DNA of 64,000 bases from Opitutaceae bacterium (GTDB taxonomy: Bacteria; Verrucomicrobiota; Verrucomicrobiia; Opitutales; Opitutaceae): assembly GCA_028688225.1 (NCBI GenBank), contig JAQTYQ010000012.1, positions 40,117 through 104,116 on the forward strand, given 5' to 3'. Position numbers and translations under genes: made by a program. Under the pieces are notes generated by a model. The model had not been told where the DNA came from. It saw only the letters and a program-made list of their open reading frames with translations, and made no database searches. Every line of letters starts with the position of its first letter. Positions within the stretch are counted from its first letter, which is position 1. This document shows positions 53,009-62,652 of the stretch, piece by piece.

Positions 53009-54238
53009 ATGAAAACGCTCCTTCCCCGCGGCTGGGTGCTTGGACTGCTGTGGCTGGGTGCGGCTTTAAGCGCGCGCGCCACGCTGGTCACTCCGCCCAC
53101 CTTCACCTCCATCAGTCTTCCGGCGACCGCCACATTCGGACAAACCATCACGATCAGCGCCACGGCCGTGGCCAATGTGTCGGACAACTCCGACGGCAAT
53201 AATTGGAATACCAGCGACCACCTGCGCATCCTGCGGATCAACATCGACTACCTTCCGCCGGGCGGCAGTTGGACCGATTTGGTCGACTGGCTGCCGCAGT
53301 GGGTCAGCCCCAATTCGGTCAGCACGAATCTCACGCTCAACACCGCGGGAACCTGGTACGTGCGCTTCCAGGCCATGGACGGCCGGCCGTGGTATAGCGA
53401 CGTTCTGACTTACCAGGTCGTCGTTTCCCCGCCGCCCGGACCGGTCATCACCTCGGCGCTGTCGGTCTCGGCCAACCAGGGGCAGAACATCTCCTACCAG
53501 ATCACCGCCACGAACAGCCCGACAAGCTACGGCGCCTCGAATCTGCCTGCCGGACTCTCCGTCAACCCGTCCACGGGGGCGATCTCCGGACGCCTGACCG
53601 CCTCCAGCTCGGTGACCTCGAGCATTTCCGCGACGAACAGTTACGGCACCGATACCAAGAACCTGGTCTGGACGATCACGGCCGCCGTGATCACGACGAA
53701 CGCTTCCGTCGCGCCCTCCGCAATCGTCAACGGCAACTCCGTCACGCTGACCCGCAACGGCACGGCCAATTTCGGCATCGCCTGGACCGAGAACACCATC
53801 TGGCTGCCCGGCGGCTCCTCTCAAGTCCTGGGCAACCTGGGTCTGGGCTCGATGAGCTACACCCCCACCGCGGGGCTCGGCACCTATTCGTACCAGTTCC
53901 GCCTCGTCGACAACTACTCCAACTACCAGGACCAGTGGATCAACTTCACGGTGACGGCGCTGGCCCCGCCGACGAACTTCCAGTCGACGCTCACCGGCTC
54001 CACCTTCGTCCAGTTGAGCTGGAGCGCCGTTTCCGGGGCCACCTCGTACCGGGTCTACCGCAACGGCGCGCTCATAGGCTCGCCCACGACGACGAGCTTC
54101 ACCGACAGCACGGTCACGCCGGGCACGGCCTACACCTACACCGTCGAGGCGCGCGACGGCTACGGCAACGTGTCCCCCGTGGCCACCCTCAACGTCACCA
54201 CGGCCGCGTCGCTGGAAGTCTTCACCCCGCTGCCCTGA
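53009..54238 (+). CDS. Exported Ig-like / fibronectin type III protein of the RHS operon
   Basis: 409 residues. The signal peptide KTLLPRGWVLGLLWLGAALS ends near ARA. Three or more beta domains follow: an N-terminal Ig-like part (to about 140), a putative-Ig (He_PIG-like) domain (LPAGLSVNPSTGAISGRL, about 190), another Ig-like part, and a C-terminal FnIII domain (LSWSAVSGATSYRVYRNG to the end). A cell-surface or secreted binding role is likely. The ATG at 53009 is chosen since it gives the signal peptide. A pyrimidine-rich gap separates it from the next gene. Confidence 0.8.
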   Translation: MKTLLPRGWVLGLLWLGAALSARATLVTPPTFTSISLPATATFGQTITISATAVANVSDNSDGNNWNTSDHLRILRINIDYLPPGGSWTDLVDWLPQWVSPNSVSTNLTLNTAGTWYVRFQAMDGRPWYSDVLTYQVVVSPPPGPVITSALSVSANQGQNISYQITATNSPTSYGASNLPAGLSVNPSTGAISGRLTASSSVTSSISATNSYGTDTKNLVWTITAAVITTNASVAPSAIVNGNSVTLTRNGTANFGIAWTENTIWLPGGSSQVLGNLGLGSMSYTPTAGLGTYSYQFRLVDNYSNYQDQWINFTVTALAPPTNFQSTLTGSTFVQLSWSAVSGATSYRVYRNGALIGSPTTTSFTDSTVTPGTAYTYTVEARDGYGNVSPVATLNVTTAASLEVFTPLP

Positions 54239-54457
54239 CTTCCGCCCTCTGGCTGCCGACCTCTGAGCTCTGTCTTCTGATCTCTGACTCCTGCCCTCCC
54301 GCCTACGCCCAGGCGCTCCGGCGCGGCAAGCTGTCCTCTGTCTTCCTGCTCCTTGCTCCCTGTCTCCTCCCTTCCTCCCCCCGTCCTCCGTGGCCTCGTG
54401 CGAAGGAGGATCACTTTCACTCTCACTTTCACTTTTCCCTTCACCCTCCCTCCCGCC
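54239..54457. repeat. Pyrimidine-rich tract with CTCTGA and TTTCAC words
   Basis: 219 bp almost wholly C and T on the + strand, with words such as TTCTGATCTCTG, CTCTGTCTTC and TCACTTTCACTCTCACTTTC (54411-54430). The words match those at 5886-6036. No gene. The tract lies inside the RHS operon and directly before a small gene. Confidence 0.65.
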
Positions 54458-54817
54458 ATGCACCTCCTGCCTGCAGTTCCCCACCTCCGCCGGCTCGGCG
54501 CGCTCTGTTTGCTGGGCGCGCTGCTCTCGCCGCTCTCCGCCCAGCCGCCGGCCAAACCCCGGCCCGGCCCGGCCAACCCGCAGGCCAAAGCGCTGCTTGA
54601 GCAGGCGGAGCAGGAGCGCGCCCTGTTGCTCGAGGCCAGGCGCCAGGCGCTCATCCTGGCGGCCCGGGCGGCCACGCCCGAGGAACGCCTGAGGATTTTC
54701 CGGGATTTGCGCGCGGCCCAGCGCGACCGGCTCGCCCGCCTGCGCGAGCAGACCGCCCAAGCCCATGCCGCCGAAAAGCAGCCCGAGAGCCTCCCCCCGC
54801 CGGCGCCCCAAAGCTGA
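54458..54817 (+). CDS. Small exported helical protein
   Basis: 119 residues. The signal peptide MHLLPAVPHLRRLGALCLLG runs to about ALLSPLSA, then a Pro-rich stretch (QPPAKPRPGPANP), then a single charged helix with heptad pattern (LLEQAEQERALLLEARRQAL to about 105), and a Pro-rich end. No family known. It ends 12 nt before the RHS gene, so it is probably cotranscribed and may act as a periplasmic helper or spacer. Confidence 0.65.
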   Translation: MHLLPAVPHLRRLGALCLLGALLSPLSAQPPAKPRPGPANPQAKALLEQAEQERALLLEARRQALILAARAATPEERLRIFRDLRAAQRDRLARLREQTAQAHAAEKQPESLPPPAPQS

Positions 54818-54829
54818 CCCCCTGCCGCC

Positions 54830-57800
54830 ATGCGCTCTCCCATCGATTGCCTTTCACCCTTTGCGCCGGCTGGTCAGGCCCTCGCCAACCCGGGGAAGCT
54901 CCGCCGCCGCCTGCTCGCGCCGTTCTGCCGTGTCGCAGCCGACGTCAGGAGGCTGGCTTTGCCAAATGCCGCGGGGCGGCGCCTGCCCGTCTCCCTTCGG
55001 AGGCCGGCCCGTGCCGTCGCGGCGGGGCTCGCCGCCCTGTGCCTGTGGTCCGCGCCCGTCTTCGGCCAGGCCAATCCCAAGGTCAGCGCCCAGGTCTGGC
55101 TCGGCGTCAATGCCCAGATCCGGGCCGCGAGCCAGTATGCCATCCGCGTGTGGCCCTCGCGGCTGGGCGAGCCCGACGTGTTCTATGCGTGGTTCAACAA
55201 CTACGCCGGGCTCGAGACCCCGGTGTATTCACCCAACAAGCTCCTCCAAATCACCCCGGGGCGCCTCTACCACATGTACGTGAGCTGCGGCTCGTGGCAC
55301 TTTGCGGACGTGCACTTCAACGTGCCGGCCGGCTACACCCTCTACCTGGGGCAGCCCTTCCTGGAGCGCACCCCGCGCAACTTTTTCCGGACCGATGAAT
55401 ACCAGGGCAGCTACGGCACCTACAGCATGGACTTCGAGCTGCGGCCCAACGACGGCAGTGGCGGCCTGGCCCCGGGCGCCTCGCTCCCGCCCCGCATCGG
55501 CGACGTGCTCTGGTCGGTCAGCGCCGGCCAGCAGGCCGACGGCACCAGCGCCGGGGTGATCCGCTGGCGCACGACCACCGTCAGCGAGGCCCTCCTCGAC
55601 GCCCTCTCGCTCGATTACGCCGACCCCGGCACCGATGAGGTCTTCGTCTATCGCTACGCCGACGATGCCCTCAAATACGTCGGCACCGACCAGGTGCAGC
55701 TCTACGTCCGCCGCCGCCCCGGCGCCGGCTATGTCATCGAGGCCTACAACCCCTGGGTGACCTACAGCTACCCCAACAACGACCCCACCCAGGACTGGAC
55801 CTTTGGCGAGGCGGCCTTCGCCACCTACGACGTGCACAATCCCGACGCCACGTGGCAGGGCCGGGTGCAGATCACCCGCCAGGCCGACGGCCGCACCGAC
55901 ACCTGGACCTTGAGCGTGAGCGGAGCCACGACCCTGCTCGAGCAGACCAACGCGCTCCAGAAGATCCGGCTCGTGTCCACGCCCAACACCCCCCAGGCGG
56001 GCCAGCGCACCGAGGTCGCCACCATCGAGGAAAGCGGCGGGGTGGTCAAAGCCAAGACGACCCGCATCTACCAGTCGTTCGTCTGGGGCGAGGAGTTGCT
56101 GAGCGAAACCGCCAACCCCGACGCCGTCAACGGCCCGGCGCTCACCACCGCCTACGCCTACTACGACACGGGCTGGGCCACCAGCGGCAACGTCACCAAG
56201 CTCAAATCCGTCAAGCACCCCGGCGGCGCCTGGGAGCGGTACGAATACTACGAGGACGCCGGCCGCTGGGGCCAGCCCGCGGCCGTCTACCGCCGCTGGC
56301 AGGGCGGCCCGGCCACTCCGGGCCCCGACGACCCCGCCAGCGCCACCCTCACCAATTGCCAGGTCACCCTCCTCGACTACGTGGCCGAGTTCGCCAACAG
56401 CGGCGTGAGGAACCTGCTCTCGACCACGGAAACCCGCACCCTGGGCGTCACCACGGCCAATAGCGCGGTCACCCCCACCGGCATCTGGAACAATAGCGCC
56501 TACAACGTCTACCCCAACCAGATCCAGCAGATCCGCGACGAGACCGTCCAGGCCTACGCCAGCGCCGCGAGCGCGCTCACCACCACCCGCCGGGTGTTTC
56601 ACCACACGGCCGTGGCCGACTACAACGGCAAGCTCTACGCCCAGACCAACCCCGACGGCACCAAGGTGGCCGCCACCTACGTGCGGGGCGCCTTCAGCGA
56701 CCATCTCGACGCCAACACCGCCACCTGGGACAGCACGGACTTCACGCCCGATGCCAACGGGCTCTACTGGTGCGAATCGTTCTTCTACGGCGCCAGCACG
56801 GCCGTCAGTGGCTCCGAGCCGGTGACGAGTTTCCAGGGCAAGCCCGTCGACACGGTCTACCTCGTGCCCGGCAAATCCGTCCGCCGGCAGGTCATCCGCC
56901 GCAACGACCACGGCCTCGTGGCCGAGCTCACCTACGTCTACCTGGGCGGCGGCAGCTACAAGCTCATCCGTTGGCAGAAAAACACCTACACCCGGGGCCT
57001 GCTCACCGCGGTCGACCAGAGCGACGGCTCGCACCAGAGTTTCGCCTATACCGCCGGCCGGCTCAGCTACGAGACCCGCGCCGACGGCACGCAGACGCAG
57101 TATTACTTCGACGCCATCATGCGCCCCGTGCGCCGCGAGGACAAGGCCGCGGGCGCGAGCGGCAGCTACCCGGCGCAGGACGCCGTCAACACCTACTACA
57201 CCTATGATGCCGCGGGCAACGTGACCCAAACCCAGACCACCGGCGGCTCCCTCACGCTCACCACCACGAGCGTCTTCAACCTGGCCGGCCTGCCAACCTC
57301 CACGACCGACGCTTCGGGCCTTGTCACCGCCTTTGCCTACGCCAACGGCGGCCGCACGGTCACGGCCACGCTGCCCGGCGGCGCCACCCGGGTCACCGAC
57401 CGCTACCTCGACGGCTCGCCCAAATCGGAAAGCGGCACGGCCATCGCCGGCAGCTTCGCCCGGCGCTCGGTCATCGCCAGTGGCGGCGAGTCGGGCTATC
57501 AGGTCGCCATCACTTACGCCGTCCAGGACGGCAACCCGCGCTATAGCCAGGCGGTCACCGACTGGCTCGGCCGCACGGTGCGGGAGGAAAGCCCCAAGCC
57601 CGGCGGAGGGCTCTTCCAGCAGGGCTTTGCCTACAACGCGGCCGGGCAGCGGACCGCGCAATGGGAGACCGGCAAGGCCTCCACGCTCTTCACCTACAAC
57701 GCCCTGGGCGAACTCGAGTCCACCGGCCTCGATGTCGGCCAGAACGGCGCGCTCGACTTTGCTTCGATGGACCGCATCGGCAAGGTCCAGATCGCGGTCG

Positions 57801-60800
57801 TGCAACTGGACGGCGTCTGGTGGAAGCAGACGCTCAATTACGCCTACAACCAGGCCAACAACGCCACGCCGCTGCTCCAGTCCGAGACGCGCGAGCGGCT
57901 GGTGCCCTACGGCGGCACGAACTTCACCAACCAGGCGTTTGCCGAAACCCGCGCCTACGACCTGTTCCGCAACCTCACGATCCAGCGCACGGTCATCGAC
58001 CGGCCCAACCGGCTCGTGACCGTCACCACCGATCTGCCCGACTCCTCGGCCGACGCCGTGAGCACCACCTACAACGGCCGGCTCGTGCGCCGGCAGACCG
58101 CCCAGAACCTGGTTTTCGATTACCGCTACGACAGCCTGGGCCGCCCGATCCAGACGATCGATCCGCGCATCGGCGCCACGACCACGGCGTATCACACCTC
58201 CGGCACCGGCGCCAACGGCCAGGTGGCGTCGGTCCAGGACCCCGCCGGCAACACGACCAGCTACGGCTACAGCACCAGCGACGGCCGGCTCACTACCCAG
58301 ACCAACGCCCTCAGCAAGGCCGTTTACTATGCCTACACGGCCCGCGGCGAGCTCTATCGCCAGTGGGGCGCCGCCGACTACCCGGTCGAATACGGCTACA
58401 ACAGCTACGGCGAGAAGACCGCGATGAGCACCTACCGCGGCGGGGGCCCCTGGAATCAGGCTTCCTGGCCGGCCAGCCCCGGCACGGCCGACACCACCGC
58501 TTGGGCTTACGATGCCGCCACCGGTCTCCTGCTTAACAAGACCGACGCCGCCGGCCGCGTCGTCACCTACACCTACAACGCCCGGGGCCAGCTCGCCACC
58601 CGCGCCTGGGCCCGCGGCGTCGTCACGACGTACGCCTATAACTCGGCTACCGCCGAGCAGACCGGCATCACTTACTCCGACGGCACGCCGAACCTGACCT
58701 ACACTTACAACCGCCTGGGCCAGACCGCCACGGTGACCGACACCACCGGCACGCGCTCCTTCAACTACAGCGCCACGACCACCCAGCTCCAATCGGAGGC
58801 GCTCCCGGCGTACTTCGGCAGCCGGGTGCTGACCCGCAAGTACGACACCGCCGCCGGCGCAATCGGCCGCAACCAGGGCTTCACCCTCTCGGGCGCTGGC
58901 GGCAGCGGCACCGACGACGATATCGGCTACGGCTACGACGGCTATGGGCGCTTCAATTCACTTTCACTTTCACCCTCACTTTCCTTCACCTACGCCTACA
59001 CGGCTAATTCCAACCTGGTCGCCACCGTGAGCGAGACCGGGGGCTGGTCCGAGACCATGACCTACGTGTCCAACCGCAATCTCCTGAGCTCCGTCAACGG
59101 GCGGTTCGGCGCCGCGGTCAAGGCGCGCTTCGACTACACCTATGACGCCCTGGGCTGGCGGGTCACCGCGCTCAAGAGCGGCGAGGAGTTCAGCCGTTAT
59201 GTCGGGGCCGGGTTGCACGAGGCCTATGCGTACAACGACCGCGGCGAGCTCACCGGCGCGCAGACCTATCACAACCAGAATCTCAGCGACACGACCCAGC
59301 CGGTCACAGGCCGGCAGTATGCCTACGGCTTCGACCACATCGGCAACCGCGCGTCGTCCAGTGTCGATGGTCGCGGCGTCACCTACACCGCCAACAACCT
59401 CAACCAGTACACCCAGCGCACGACGCCGGGCTATCTCGACGTGGCCGGTCTGGCGCCCAGCAACGCCACGGTGACGGTGAACAGCCAGAGCCCCACCCGC
59501 CAGGGGGACTACTACTTCAAGAGCTTCACGTTTGGGACCATGCCCTTGTGGCAGAGCTTCGCGATCTCGAGCAACCTGGGCGGCAGCGAGACGCGGTATG
59601 GGTTTCTGGCGGCCAACCCCGAGGTGTACACCTATGACCTCGACGGCAACGTGACCGCGGATGGCCGCTGGAGTTATACCTGGGACGCCGAGAACCGGCT
59701 GGTTTCGATGGTGGCCACGCCCGCGGCCTACGGCGCGGGCGCGCCCCGGCAGTTGCTGAATTTCGTCTACGATTATCTCGGCCGGCGGGTGCGCAAGACG
59801 GTGTCCAACTGGAACGGCAGCAGTTACGTGGCGGCCACGGACACGGCGTTCGTCTACGATGGCTGGAACCTCGCCGCCGAATACTTGATCTCCGGCAGCA
59901 CTCTCACCCTCACTCGTTCCTATGTCTGGGGCCTTGACCTCTCCGGCACGATGACGGACGGTGGCGGCGTGGGCGGATTGCTAGCCATACGTGATGCCTC
60001 GACCGGGGCCTTTCACCTGCCGGCCTATGACGGCAACGGGAATATCGCCGGCCTGGTGAACCGCGCCAGCGGGATCCTGACGGCGGGGTACGAGTATTCG
60101 CCGTTTGGCGAGACCATCCGCTCGACGGGAACGTATGCCACGGCCAATCCCTTCCGCTTCTCCAGCCGGTATACCGATTCCGAGACCAGCCTCGTCTACT
60201 ATGGCTACCGGTACTACAGCCCGAGCCTGGGCCGCTGGCTCGGCCGTGATCCCATCGGCGAGAAAGGCGGGCTGCATCTCTATGCCTTCTGCGGCAATAA
60301 CGCTATCAATCGATGGGATTACTTAGGCCAGCTGGCGTGGGGGGCGACGGCAGAAGGCATTAGCCGGATGGACGCGATCATGTGGCAGATGCGGGATGGT
60401 AAGGGAGCTAATCCGTTCCAAGCCTATTATGCCGACTCTGCCAATCAGTTCTATGGCATGATTGGCTACCGTAGTGGGATAGATGCGCGATTGGATGCGG
60501 CAGCTGCCAATCGATCCGCGGCCCAGCAATGGGCGGAAGGGTATGTCGCGGCCGGGTTTGCCAGCATGGGCTCGCAGTTGACCGATTCGATTAATTCGTT
60601 CGGCTCTGCTTCAGTGTCATCGCTGAATTCGTCGTTTGCCGGATCCATGGGTGACAGTGCCTTGGCCAGTCTGGGGGCGGCAAACTTTGCAAGGATTGGC
60701 GCGTCCAATGATGCCTTCTCCGCCCGGCTGGCTTCCAGCATCAGTCCGCCAGCCGGCAGCGTGACCTATGGAGAGTATGGGTCAGCTCCGGGCGGCGGCG

Positions 60801-61300
60801 ACGCAATAGCGAGCACCGGCGGTGGGCTTGTCGACTATGGACCGGCTTTGGCGGCGGTTAATTCGCAGATCAATGCCCTAAATAATGGAGCGGGAAACCC
60901 AGGAGTATATCAGCCGCCTGGTATTCTGTCTTCCATCGTGCAGGGTATCACAGGAGCACCGCAGTATTGGCAGAGCGCTATCGTCGATCCTAACGCTCCG
61001 GGCTCGACAATTATTGCTGGGATCGAGGGAGCTGGATCTGGAATTTATTCAACCGAAAATCCACATGGAGTGGGCGCAATGACACTTGGAACCGGTCAGT
61101 TAGTTTTGGCGATAGGGGTCACGGCAAAAGGAGCCCTGACAGGTAATGAAGCGCTAATTGTCGTAGGTGTGGGAATGTATGGTGCAGGTACAACGAATCT
61201 TGTTGGCGGAGCAGTATATGGTCCAAAGTTTCAGGGGCCGCTCTCGCCCAATACGAATGTCAAAGATTGGACAGATTGGATATTTGGACCTGGAGGTTAA
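54830..61300 (+). CDS. Large RHS/YD-repeat protein with variable C-terminal tail
   Basis: 2156 residues. An unusually long n-region precedes the signal helix (AVAAGLAALCLWSAPVFG, about 62-79). The N-terminal 300 residues are beta-rich. Then many YD repeats follow (YTYDAAGNVTQTQT, YTYNARGQLATRAW and similar) to about 1760. The RHS hyperconserved tip contains YEYSPFGETIRSTGTYATAN, LVYYGYRYYSPSLGRWLGRD and DPIGEKGGLHLYAFCGNN, near 1730-1825. The last 320 residues (from about 1835) are unlike the core: AT-richer DNA, a Ser/Ala-rich part, then two hydrophobic glycine-rich stretches near 2075-2135. RHS shells enclose and release such tails. The tail is a candidate toxin of unknown type. Confidence 0.9.
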   Translation: MRSPIDCLSPFAPAGQALANPGKLRRRLLAPFCRVAADVRRLALPNAAGRRLPVSLRRPARAVAAGLAALCLWSAPVFGQANPKVSAQVWLGVNAQIRAASQYAIRVWPSRLGEPDVFYAWFNNYAGLETPVYSPNKLLQITPGRLYHMYVSCGSWHFADVHFNVPAGYTLYLGQPFLERTPRNFFRTDEYQGSYGTYSMDFELRPNDGSGGLAPGASLPPRIGDVLWSVSAGQQADGTSAGVIRWRTTTVSEALLDALSLDYADPGTDEVFVYRYADDALKYVGTDQVQLYVRRRPGAGYVIEAYNPWVTYSYPNNDPTQDWTFGEAAFATYDVHNPDATWQGRVQITRQADGRTDTWTLSVSGATTLLEQTNALQKIRLVSTPNTPQAGQRTEVATIEESGGVVKAKTTRIYQSFVWGEELLSETANPDAVNGPALTTAYAYYDTGWATSGNVTKLKSVKHPGGAWERYEYYEDAGRWGQPAAVYRRWQGGPATPGPDDPASATLTNCQVTLLDYVAEFANSGVRNLLSTTETRTLGVTTANSAVTPTGIWNNSAYNVYPNQIQQIRDETVQAYASAASALTTTRRVFHHTAVADYNGKLYAQTNPDGTKVAATYVRGAFSDHLDANTATWDSTDFTPDANGLYWCESFFYGASTAVSGSEPVTSFQGKPVDTVYLVPGKSVRRQVIRRNDHGLVAELTYVYLGGGSYKLIRWQKNTYTRGLLTAVDQSDGSHQSFAYTAGRLSYETRADGTQTQYYFDAIMRPVRREDKAAGASGSYPAQDAVNTYYTYDAAGNVTQTQTTGGSLTLTTTSVFNLAGLPTSTTDASGLVTAFAYANGGRTVTATLPGGATRVTDRYLDGSPKSESGTAIAGSFARRSVIASGGESGYQVAITYAVQDGNPRYSQAVTDWLGRTVREESPKPGGGLFQQGFAYNAAGQRTAQWETGKASTLFTYNALGELESTGLDVGQNGALDFASMDRIGKVQIAVVQLDGVWWKQTLNYAYNQANNATPLLQSETRERLVPYGGTNFTNQAFAETRAYDLFRNLTIQRTVIDRPNRLVTVTTDLPDSSADAVSTTYNGRLVRRQTAQNLVFDYRYDSLGRPIQTIDPRIGATTTAYHTSGTGANGQVASVQDPAGNTTSYGYSTSDGRLTTQTNALSKAVYYAYTARGELYRQWGAADYPVEYGYNSYGEKTAMSTYRGGGPWNQASWPASPGTADTTAWAYDAATGLLLNKTDAAGRVVTYTYNARGQLATRAWARGVVTTYAYNSATAEQTGITYSDGTPNLTYTYNRLGQTATVTDTTGTRSFNYSATTTQLQSEALPAYFGSRVLTRKYDTAAGAIGRNQGFTLSGAGGSGTDDDIGYGYDGYGRFNSLSLSPSLSFTYAYTANSNLVATVSETGGWSETMTYVSNRNLLSSVNGRFGAAVKARFDYTYDALGWRVTALKSGEEFSRYVGAGLHEAYAYNDRGELTGAQTYHNQNLSDTTQPVTGRQYAYGFDHIGNRASSSVDGRGVTYTANNLNQYTQRTTPGYLDVAGLAPSNATVTVNSQSPTRQGDYYFKSFTFGTMPLWQSFAISSNLGGSETRYGFLAANPEVYTYDLDGNVTADGRWSYTWDAENRLVSMVATPAAYGAGAPRQLLNFVYDYLGRRVRKTVSNWNGSSYVAATDTAFVYDGWNLAAEYLISGSTLTLTRSYVWGLDLSGTMTDGGGVGGLLAIRDASTGAFHLPAYDGNGNIAGLVNRASGILTAGYEYSPFGETIRSTGTYATANPFRFSSRYTDSETSLVYYGYRYYSPSLGRWLGRDPIGEKGGLHLYAFCGNNAINRWDYLGQLAWGATAEGISRMDAIMWQMRDGKGANPFQAYYADSANQFYGMIGYRSGIDARLDAAAANRSAAQQWAEGYVAAGFASMGSQLTDSINSFGSASVSSLNSSFAGSMGDSALASLGAANFARIGASNDAFSARLASSISPPAGSVTYGEYGSAPGGGDAIASTGGGLVDYGPALAAVNSQINALNNGAGNPGVYQPPGILSSIVQGITGAPQYWQSAIVDPNAPGSTIIAGIEGAGSGIYSTENPHGVGAMTLGTGQLVLAIGVTAKGALTGNEALIVVGVGMYGAGTTNLVGGAVYGPKFQGPLSPNTNVKDWTDWIFGPGG
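58951..58992 (+). repeat. TTTCAC simple-sequence stretch inside the RHS gene
   Basis: CTTCAATTCACTTTCACTTT and the following CACCCTCACTTTCC encode SLSLSPSLSF inside a YD-repeat region. The words match the non-coding tracts near 5940 and 54411. Confidence 0.55.
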
Positions 61301-61303
61301 TCT

Positions 61304-61549
61304 ATGCTGAGATTTCTGATTGGCTGTTGCTTGCTCATAATAGCAGCAGGATTTTGTAAAGACGCTTTCCTTGTGCTTAGGGGAAAGACCACAAATCGTC
61401 GAGGTGAACTACTTTGGGTCTACAAGACATTAAAAAACAAGGTCCCAGTATCCAAAGATCGATCTCAAGCCCTTCTCCTTACGTTGCTCGTTGCATTTCT
61501 TTCGGCTGCTTTGGGAAGCACGATGGTAGTTTCCTTCTTGATCGGGTAA
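61304..61549 (+). CDS. Small two-helix membrane protein, candidate immunity protein
   Basis: 81 residues. TM1 is about 2-25 (LRFLIGCCLLIIAAGF), a basic cytoplasmic-like loop is at 26-53, and TM2 about 56-80 (LLLTLLVAFLSAALGSTMVV). It starts 3 nt after the RHS stop and shares the lower GC of the RHS tail. Position, size and membrane nature fit an immunity protein against a membrane-acting tail. No family is recognised, so the role is inference. Confidence 0.7.
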   Translation: MLRFLIGCCLLIIAAGFCKDAFLVLRGKTTNRRGELLWVYKTLKNKVPVSKDRSQALLLTLLVAFLSAALGSTMVVSFLIG

Positions 61550-61555
61550 ACGACG

Positions 61556-62607
61556 GAAGACGTCATGTCTTGACTCTTGACAAGAAGCCGTGAGGGGCGG
61601 AGGCTTTGGCATGGGTCGAGCGTGGCGGATCGAATATGCCGGGGCGTGTTACCATGTGATCAACCGGGGGAACTACCGGCAGAATCTGTTTACGGGCAAA
61701 GGGGCGGCGGAGGCATTTATCCGCGTCGTGGGGGAAGCGGCGACTCGGTACCACTGGCGGGTGCATGCCTACGTGGTGATGAACAATCATTTCCATCTGG
61801 CGGTGGAGTTGACCGAGCCGAACTTGAGCGTGGGGATGAAGTGGCTGCAGGGAACCTGGATCCGCCGCTACAATAAACTGCGAGGCTGGATCGGGCGACC
61901 CTTCCAAGGGCGGTACAAGGCATTGCTGCTGGAGCCCGGGCCGGCCTTGGGGCAGGTCTGCCATTATATCCATCTGAATCCGGTCCGAGCCCGATTGGTC
62001 CAACCCGAGCAGGCGCTGGACTATCCCTGGAGCAGTCTGCCGGTATGGACCAGCAAGGAACGACCAGCATGGCTGGAAGGCTCCGTTGTCCTGGGTTCGG
62101 CGGGAGGATGGGCAGACACCAAAGCCGGTTGGAAGCAATACCGGACTTACCTGGAGTTTTTGGCCACGGATGCCGGAAAGAAAAAAGAGCTGGTGGCGGA
62201 GCGGATGAGCCGGGGGTGGTGCGTGGGCAGCAGGGAGTTCAAAAAGGAAATGCGCGAAGCAGTCGCCCAACGCGGCGCTGATCTGGAACGGGAACGCTTT
62301 GCCGGGCTGGGGCCGGAGGAGGTGGCGGCGGAACGGGCGGCCGGGTGGGAGGAACAGCTGCTGGCACTGGCCCGGGCGGCCAAGATCAGCCTGGAGACGC
62401 TGCCGGCCCAGAAGTCGCATCCTGACAAAGCCTTGTTGGCGGCGGCGCTCAAGCAAAGCACGTCGGTCTCGAACGACTGGCTGGGTCGGCGGCTCGCCAT
62501 GGGGGCACCCGCCTCCGCGAGCCAATTTGCCCGACGCTGGCAGTTGACGGCGGTCGGCCGGAAGGCCACCGAGCAGCTCTTGTCAAGAGTCAAGACCTGA
62601 CGTCTTC
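61556..62607. mobile_element. RAYT-type element bounded by 30-bp inverted repeats
   Basis: 61556-61585 and 62578-62607 are inverted repeats of each other with a single mismatch (core CTTGACTCTTGACAAGA on the left). They flank one transposase gene, whose 3' end lies in the right repeat. Single-copy tyrosine REP transposase genes are often framed by REP-like inverted sequence, which fits. The element lies between the candidate immunity gene and a truncated ankyrin gene. Confidence 0.8.
61611..62600 (+). CDS. REP-associated tyrosine transposase (Y1/TnpA_REP family)
   Basis: 329 residues from ATG 61611 (GTG at 61590 is possible). The Y1_Tnp domain has IEYAGACYHVINRGNYRQ, VVMNNHFHLAVEL (HUH histidines) and CHYIHLNPVRARLV, with the likely catalytic Tyr. 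The C-terminal 150 residues are helical and charged, with a helix-turn-helix-like end (WLGRRLAMGAPASASQFARR). RAYTs cut and rejoin single-stranded DNA and are linked to REP palindrome spread. All key residues look intact. A remnant of a relative lies at 41299. Confidence 0.9.
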   Translation: MGRAWRIEYAGACYHVINRGNYRQNLFTGKGAAEAFIRVVGEAATRYHWRVHAYVVMNNHFHLAVELTEPNLSVGMKWLQGTWIRRYNKLRGWIGRPFQGRYKALLLEPGPALGQVCHYIHLNPVRARLVQPEQALDYPWSSLPVWTSKERPAWLEGSVVLGSAGGWADTKAGWKQYRTYLEFLATDAGKKKELVAERMSRGWCVGSREFKKEMREAVAQRGADLERERFAGLGPEEVAAERAAGWEEQLLALARAAKISLETLPAQKSHPDKALLAAALKQSTSVSNDWLGRRLAMGAPASASQFARRWQLTAVGRKATEQLLSRVKT

Positions 62608-62652
62608 TGGTCTTCATCCATCAATCCCGATGCAACACCGATCTTCGAAGCG

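Noticed and set aside
54239..54457. A possible CRISPR or tandem-repeat array in the pyrimidine tract
   Set aside because: Words are short and irregular, with no constant repeat length or unique spacers.
55229..58792. An 1187-codon open frame on the minus strand
   Set aside because: Shadow of the RHS YD repeats.
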